DNA of 9,780 nucleotides from Nitrospinota bacterium. Lineage in GTDB: Bacteria; Tectomicrobia; Entotheonellia; J063. The position numbers were made by a program, and so were the translations under genes. Position 1 is the first letter of the stretch, and each line of letters opens with the position of its first letter. The notes under the pieces are model-generated. The model worked only from the letters and a program-made list of their open reading frames with translations, searched no databases and had not been told where the DNA came from. Shown here in pieces: positions 6,660 to 9,780 of the stretch. The stretch is taken from positions 1-9,780 of the forward strand of contig RFHZ01000065.1 of NCBI GenBank assembly GCA_003696125.1. Reading direction: 5' to 3'.

Positions 6660-7084
6660 TCCTCTCTCCTCTCTGTCCGTTTGTCCTGCACCCGGCTGCG
6701 GATAAAGTCGATCACCTCTTGCGTGGAGGTACCCGGACCGAACACGGCCGCAATCCCCAGGGCCTGGAGTTTGGGAATATCGCTCTTGGGGATGATCCCA
6801 CCCCCGATGACCAGGATGTCGTCCGCTCCCTGCTCCCGCAACAACTCCACCACCCGGGGAAAGAGGTGCATGTGGGCGCCGGAAAGACAACTGAGTCCGA
6901 TGACATCAACATCTTCCTGAATAGCCGTCTGCACGATCTTCTCCGGTGTCTGCCGCAACCCGGTGTAGATGACCTCCATGCCGGCATCGCGCAGAGCTAA
7001 GGCCAGCACCTTGGCCCCCCGGTCATGCCCGTCAAGACCCGGCTTGGCAATCAATACCCGCTCCGGCCGTCGTCCTGTACTCAT
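6656..7084 (-). CDS. mcmA2: Cobalamin-binding small subunit of a methylmalonyl-CoA-type mutase
   Basis: The 142-residue protein is a stand-alone B12-binding domain like the C-terminal part of methylmalonyl-CoA mutase. It shows the base-off/His-on motif DGHDRG (18-23, lower axial ligand H20), GLSCLSGAH (63-71, the SxL motif) and VIGGGIIP (92-99), which bind the cobalamin nucleotide tail. It would pair with a separate catalytic TIM-barrel subunit to isomerise (R)-methylmalonyl-CoA to succinyl-CoA; that subunit is not in the window. The ATG at 7084 is chosen because AGGAGG lies 8 bases upstream. An in-frame GTG at 7114 abuts the dyad and would put the ribosome site inside the gene. It is first in the operon and overlaps the epimerase by 4 bases. 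Small subunits of isobutyryl-CoA or 2-hydroxyisobutyryl-CoA mutases look alike, so the exact acyl-CoA rests on the epimerase neighbour. Confidence 0.93.
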   Translation of the reverse strand: MSTGRRPERVLIAKPGLDGHDRGAKVLALALRDAGMEVIYTGLRQTPEKIVQTAIQEDVDVIGLSCLSGAHMHLFPRVVELLREQGADDILVIGGGIIPKSDIPKLQALGIAAVFGPGTSTQEVIDFIRSRVQDKRTERREE

Positions 7085-7114
7085 CCCTCCTTCCTCCTCT
7101 GATCTGTTCTGCAC

Positions 7115-7138
7115 CCTATCTGCCCCCAGGCAGATAGG
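7115..7138. promoter_or_regulatory. Perfect 10-bp dyad at the predicted transcription start of the mutase operon
   Basis: CCTATCTGCC (7115-7124) and GGCAGATAGG (7129-7138) are exact reverse complements separated by 4 bases. The dyad begins about 4 bases inside the predicted transcript and ends 30 bases before the ATG at 7084. There is no T-run on either side, so it is not an intrinsic terminator. It could be an operator for a dimeric repressor or a 5' stem in the mRNA. Confidence 0.65.
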
Positions 7139-7148
7139 AAACGTGCTT

Positions 7149-7178
7149 ACTCTAACACTTCCCTTTTCTTCTTGTCAA
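7149..7178 (-). promoter_or_regulatory. Likely sigma70-type promoter of the methylmalonyl-CoA operon
   Basis: On the minus strand a perfect TTGACA (7173-7178) is followed after 18 bases by TAGAGT (7149-7154, 4 of 6 to TATAAT). Transcription would start near 7142, giving a leader of about 58 bases that contains the dyad. The spacing is slightly long; TTAGAG at 17 bases is an alternative -10 reading. Confidence 0.55.
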
Positions 7179-7203
7179 TAACCGTAACGAGGGTGAATAT
7201 CTT

Positions 7204-7277
7204 GAGTGTTCTGTGTCCCAGGAAAACCCCGTGTGCCTTTGGGCCTGGTTTGTGGTAGTCGAGTGTTCCGTGGTCAG
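7204..7277. repeat. Short imperfect direct repeat in the divergent intergenic region
   Basis: GAGTGTTCTGTGTCCCAG (7204-7221) and GAGTGTTCCGTGGTCAG (7261-7277) share GAGTGTTC and the downstream GTG, with small differences. They flank the left side of the 30-bp palindrome and look like degenerate interspersed repeat material and not coding DNA. Confidence 0.45.
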
Positions 7278-7279
7278 CC

Positions 7280-7309
7280 GGTAGGGGCGCAGCGCGCTGC
7301 GCCCCTACC
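7280..7309. repeat. 30-bp perfect palindrome (REP-like)
   Basis: GGTAGGGGCGCAGCG (7280-7294) is followed directly by its exact reverse complement (7295-7309). A 15-bp GC-rich arm with no spacer is far beyond chance. GTAGGGGC...GCCCCTAC palindromes occur as dispersed repeats in several bacterial lineages, which is general knowledge not checked here. It lies between the two divergent promoters. No T-run follows on either strand, so it is not a clear terminator. Confidence 0.8.
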
Positions 7310-7431
7310 TGACATCTAGTGCCTTTACCCCTTTGTGCCCTCATATATCGTTAACAGAGAAAAGTCACCTACTCCTAAATATATACCGAAGTGGCCTGGG
7401 GAAGCAAGAGAGCAAGGGAGAGAGGTATCTG

Positions 7432-7460
7432 TTGACAGCTCACCCCGTCTTTGCTACGCT
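7432..7460 (+). promoter_or_regulatory. Likely promoter of the hydantoinase A gene
   Basis: A perfect TTGACA (7432-7437) is followed after 17 bases by TACGCT (7455-7460, 3 of 6 to TATAAT). The start would fall near 7467, leaving a leader of about 38 bases before the ATG at 7505. The -35 and spacing are good and the -10 is weak. Confidence 0.5.
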
Positions 7461-7504
7461 GCCTCTATCAGCTACTGCTCTCATAACATAAAGGAGAATG
7501 GGAT

Positions 7505-9571
7505 ATGGCACGTCTGCGCATCGGGGTTGATGTGGGAGGGACCTTTACCGATCTCTGTCTCTTTGATGAGGAGACGGGTGAAATCCTGGTAACTAAAGTC
7601 CCCTCAACCCCTACCGACTCTTCAGTAGGTATTCTGGAAGGACTCCGGGCTATCCTGGCACAGAAGGGGGCGCAGGGGAGCGATATCGTTTACCTGGCCC
7701 ACGGTACAACCGTAGCCACCAATACCCTGATCCAGCACAGTGGAGCCAAAACCGGCCTGATCACGACCCGAGGATTCCGTGACCTGCTGGAGATCGGACG
7801 GCAAACCCGTCCAGACCTCTACGATCTGCAGGTGGACAAACCAGAGCCCCTGGTGCGTCGTAACCTCCGTTTAGAGGTGAGCGAGCGGGTCTATAGCGAT
7901 GGCCGTATCCTCTTACCGCTTAACCGGGAAGAGGTTCGGCTTGCCATCCAGCGACTCCAGGCGGCCCGGGTAGAGGCGGTGGCCATCTGCTTTTTGTATT
8001 CCTATCTGGTTCCTGAGCACGAGCAGGAGGTAAAAAACCTGGTGTCCCAGGCCTTTCCCGAAGCTTTCCTCTCGGTGTCCCACGAAGTCCTCCCCGAGTT
8101 CCGGGAGTACGAACGCCTGAGCACCACCGTGGTGAATGCCTATCTCGGACCGGTGGTCAGCCGTTACGTCACCAACCTGGGCACCCGTATCCGGCGTCTC
8201 GGTGTCCCGGTCTCCCCCTACATCACGCAGTCAAACGGCGGCGTGATCTCCCTGGAGGTGGCGCAACAGACCCCGGTACGGACGGTCCTCTCCGGTCCCA
8301 GCACCGGGGTCATCGGTGGAGCGTACATGGGGGAGAAGGCAGGGTATCCGAACGTCATCACCTTTGATATGGGAGGAACCAGCACCGATGTCTCCCTGGT
8401 AGAGCATGCCCAGCCTCGTCTCACCACGGAGCGGGAGATCGAGGGGTACCCGATCAAAACCCCGATGATCGATGTCCACACCGTAGGGGCCGGGGGAGGA
8501 AGCATCGCCTGGATCGATGCCGGGGGGCTGCTCAAGGTCGGACCGCAAAGTGCCGGGGCCGAGCCGGGACCGGTCTGCTACCGGAAAGGGGGGGAGGCGG
8601 TGACGGTGACCGACGCCAACGTGGTACTCCAGACCCTCAATCCCCGCTATTTGCTGGGAGGAGAGATGCCGATCGATGCGCAGGCGGCTTATGAGGCCGT
8701 GGCTACCCTGGCCCATGCCCTGCGCATGGAACCGCTCGAGGTGGCACGTGGCATCATCGCCGTTGTGGTGGCAAACATGGTGCGGGCCATCCGCGTGATC
8801 TCGGTACAACGTGGCTACGATCCTCGTGACTTTGCCCTGGTCGCCTTTGGCGGCGCCGGTCCCTTACATGCCGGCTGGATCGCCCGGGAACTGGGCATCA
8901 GGCGGATACTGATCCCGGAACGCCCTGGAATCGAGTGCGCCTTTGGTCTCCTGGTCACCGATATCCGTTCCGATTATCTCCGGACCAGGATCATGCCGGT
9001 CGAGGGAATCGACCTGAATGAGGTCAATACCATCCTGCAGGACCTCCAGACCCAGGGAGAGCGCTGGCTGGCCGCAGAAGGAATCCCCCCGCAACGCCGC
9101 CGGTTCCGTCGCTCCGTCGATATGCGCTATGTGGGTCAAAACTACGAATTGACCATTCCCCTTCCGGCAGGGAGGCTGGGGCCGGCCGAGATGCAGAAGG
9201 TGGTAGAGGCCTTTTATCAGGCGCATGAGCGAACCTATGGGTACCATGCTCCAGGTGAACCGACGCAACTGGTCAGCTTTCGCCTGGAGGCGCTGGGACT
9301 GGTACCCAAAGCAGAGCTTACCCCTTCTCCTCTGGGACCAGAACAGCCGACCAGGGCCCTGATCGAGTCCCGGCGGGTCTATCTGGGGCAGGCAGAGGGA
9401 GGGTTTGTGGAGTGCCCGGTCTACTCCCGCCAGGCCCTCCAACCCGGCAATACACTCCTCGGTCCGGCCATCGTGGAGCAGATGGATACCACTACCCTGA
9501 TCCTGCCGGAACAGCAGGCGATGATCGATCCCTATAACAACATCGTGATCACCTTGAGTAAGTATGACTAA
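7505..9571 (+). CDS. hyuA: Hydantoinase A/5-oxoprolinase-family ATPase subunit
   Basis: The 688-residue protein has the full length and three parts of the HyuA family: an N-terminal hydantoinase A domain (about 4-180), a central ATPase core (about 200-490) and a C-terminal domain (about 500-680). Visible actin-like nucleotide-binding motifs are GVDVGGTFTD (7-16), HGTTVATNTLI (66-76), TFDMGGTSTDVSLV (about 288-301), GAGGGS (about 328-333) and AFGGAGPLHAG (about 447-457). With subunit B, such proteins couple ATP hydrolysis to opening of hydantoin, N-methylhydantoin or 5-oxoproline rings; relatives are acetone or acetophenone carboxylase subunits. The ATG at 7505 has AAGGAG 8 bases upstream. No subunit B gene starts in the 209 bases that follow. 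The substrate cannot be told from this subunit alone. The gene diverges from the methylmalonyl-CoA operon and a functional link is not evident. Confidence 0.95.
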   Translation: MARLRIGVDVGGTFTDLCLFDEETGEILVTKVPSTPTDSSVGILEGLRAILAQKGAQGSDIVYLAHGTTVATNTLIQHSGAKTGLITTRGFRDLLEIGRQTRPDLYDLQVDKPEPLVRRNLRLEVSERVYSDGRILLPLNREEVRLAIQRLQAARVEAVAICFLYSYLVPEHEQEVKNLVSQAFPEAFLSVSHEVLPEFREYERLSTTVVNAYLGPVVSRYVTNLGTRIRRLGVPVSPYITQSNGGVISLEVAQQTPVRTVLSGPSTGVIGGAYMGEKAGYPNVITFDMGGTSTDVSLVEHAQPRLTTEREIEGYPIKTPMIDVHTVGAGGGSIAWIDAGGLLKVGPQSAGAEPGPVCYRKGGEAVTVTDANVVLQTLNPRYLLGGEMPIDAQAAYEAVATLAHALRMEPLEVARGIIAVVVANMVRAIRVISVQRGYDPRDFALVAFGGAGPLHAGWIARELGIRRILIPERPGIECAFGLLVTDIRSDYLRTRIMPVEGIDLNEVNTILQDLQTQGERWLAAEGIPPQRRRFRRSVDMRYVGQNYELTIPLPAGRLGPAEMQKVVEAFYQAHERTYGYHAPGEPTQLVSFRLEALGLVPKAELTPSPLGPEQPTRALIESRRVYLGQAEGGFVECPVYSRQALQPGNTLLGPAIVEQMDTTTLILPEQQAMIDPYNNIVITLSKYD

Positions 9572-9780
9572 CAGTTTGAACACTTTTTTGCCCCACGAAC
9601 TTCGCGCTGTCTCCAGGTCTACACCGCCGAGGACGCCGAGTCCGCAGAGCGTTTTTGCTTATTCATCCCGGCGTTCTCTGCGTGCTCGGCGGTAAAAAGT
9701 TCTTCTGGTCACGCATGGCCTGAAGATGGCTCAAGGTGTAAAAGGGTGAGTAATAGTTACTTAAGCAAGAGGTAATAAAG
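9572..9780. other. Intergenic region after hyuA with no gene
   Basis: No frame with a credible start is seen up to the window edge. The stretch contains the inverted 9-bp repeats and ends in a purine-rich AAGCAAGAGGTAATAAAG, which might be the ribosome site of a gene starting just outside the window. That last point is speculation. Confidence 0.5.
9623..9693. repeat. Inverted pair of three-unit 9-bp repeats
   Basis: On the plus strand ACCGCCGAG, GACGCCGAG and TCCGCAGAG run in tandem (9623-9649). On the minus strand ACCGCCGAG, CACGCAGAG and AACGCCGGG run from 9693 to 9667. The two triplets face each other across about 17 bases including a short T-run, and could form an imperfect stem-loop of about 25 bp. 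The consensus is roughly NNCGCMGAG. Similar short-period CGCMGAG repeats are found dispersed in unrelated bacteria; their role is unknown. A leaky terminator for hyuA is possible. Confidence 0.65.

Noticed and set aside
6660-6890. N-terminal extension of the epimerase frame to 6890
   Set aside because: The extra residues are Gly/Arg-rich antistructure from the overlapping mutase gene. The VOC fold begins right at the ATG at 6659.
5400-6920. Very long plus-strand open frame (506 codons) opposite meaB, mce and the mutase subunit
   Set aside because: It crosses three well-supported minus-strand genes, has no recognisable domain and no convincing ribosome site. Long antisense frames are common with this codon usage.
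7085-7142. Possible cobalamin riboswitch ahead of the B12-dependent operon
   Set aside because: The predicted leader is only about 58 bases and contains a simple dyad. It is far too short for a cobalamin riboswitch, and I see no B12-box-like element.
7280-7309. Palindrome read as a bidirectional terminator
   Set aside because: No T-run follows on either strand, and the nearest gene ends are hundreds of bases away. Both flanking genes start, not end, near it.
8864-9583. Minus-strand frame of 239 codons opposite the end of hyuA
   Set aside because: It is antisense to conserved HyuA C-terminal sequence and its own translation resembles no family I know.

Overview
The window is bacterial accessory-metabolism DNA of moderately high GC. 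It holds eight complete genes and one truncated gene. Seven complete genes and the truncated one lie on the minus strand (1 to 7084) and one large gene lies on the plus strand (7505-9571). Every predicted start has a purine-rich ribosome binding site. Several intergenic gaps carry palindromic or 9-bp-periodic repeats of the kind scattered through some free-living bacterial genomes. Gene content and repeat style would suit a Chloroflexota-like or Gram-positive thermophile-like lineage, but this is a weak inference and nothing here fixes the taxonomy.

Layout, reading the minus strand from right to left. (1) A likely sigma70-type promoter (7149-7178) and a perfect 10-bp dyad (7115-7138) precede a four-gene operon. 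It encodes the cobalamin-binding small subunit of a methylmalonyl-CoA-type mutase (6656-7084), methylmalonyl-CoA epimerase (6255-6659, ATGA overlap), the mutase chaperone GTPase MeaB (5244-6239) and an MmgE/PrpD-family protein (3861-5228). A hairpin terminator at 3832-3855 closes it. The genes point to handling of propionyl/methylmalonyl-CoA or a related branched acyl-CoA. The catalytic large mutase subunit is missing from the window. (2) After about 490 bases without a convincing gene comes a secreted LysM-M23 cell-wall endopeptidase (2582-3373), probably a separate unit. (3) A second catabolic cassette follows: a LarA-like DUF2088 protein (1166-2425), a small single-domain cupin (832-1155) and a fumarylacetoacetate-hydrolase-family protein resembling the AraD1 group, cut off by the window edge (1-798). 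Tight spacing and a ribosome binding site that overlaps the previous stop codon indicate co-transcription. A hydroxy-acid or sugar-acid degradation role is a reasonable guess.

On the plus strand, a gene for a hydantoinase A/5-oxoprolinase-type ATPase subunit (7505-9571) has its own TTGACA promoter. Its usual partner subunit B does not follow within the remaining 209 bases, which hold an inverted pair of 9-bp repeats. The divergent region 7085-7504 also holds a 30-bp perfect palindrome.

No RNA genes, CRISPR arrays, transposases or phage genes were recognised. The window is mostly recognisable metabolism. The points most worth checking are the mutase small subunit without its partner, the dyad at the operon's predicted transcription start, the MmgE/PrpD gene embedded in that operon, and the LarA-like/cupin/FAH cassette.
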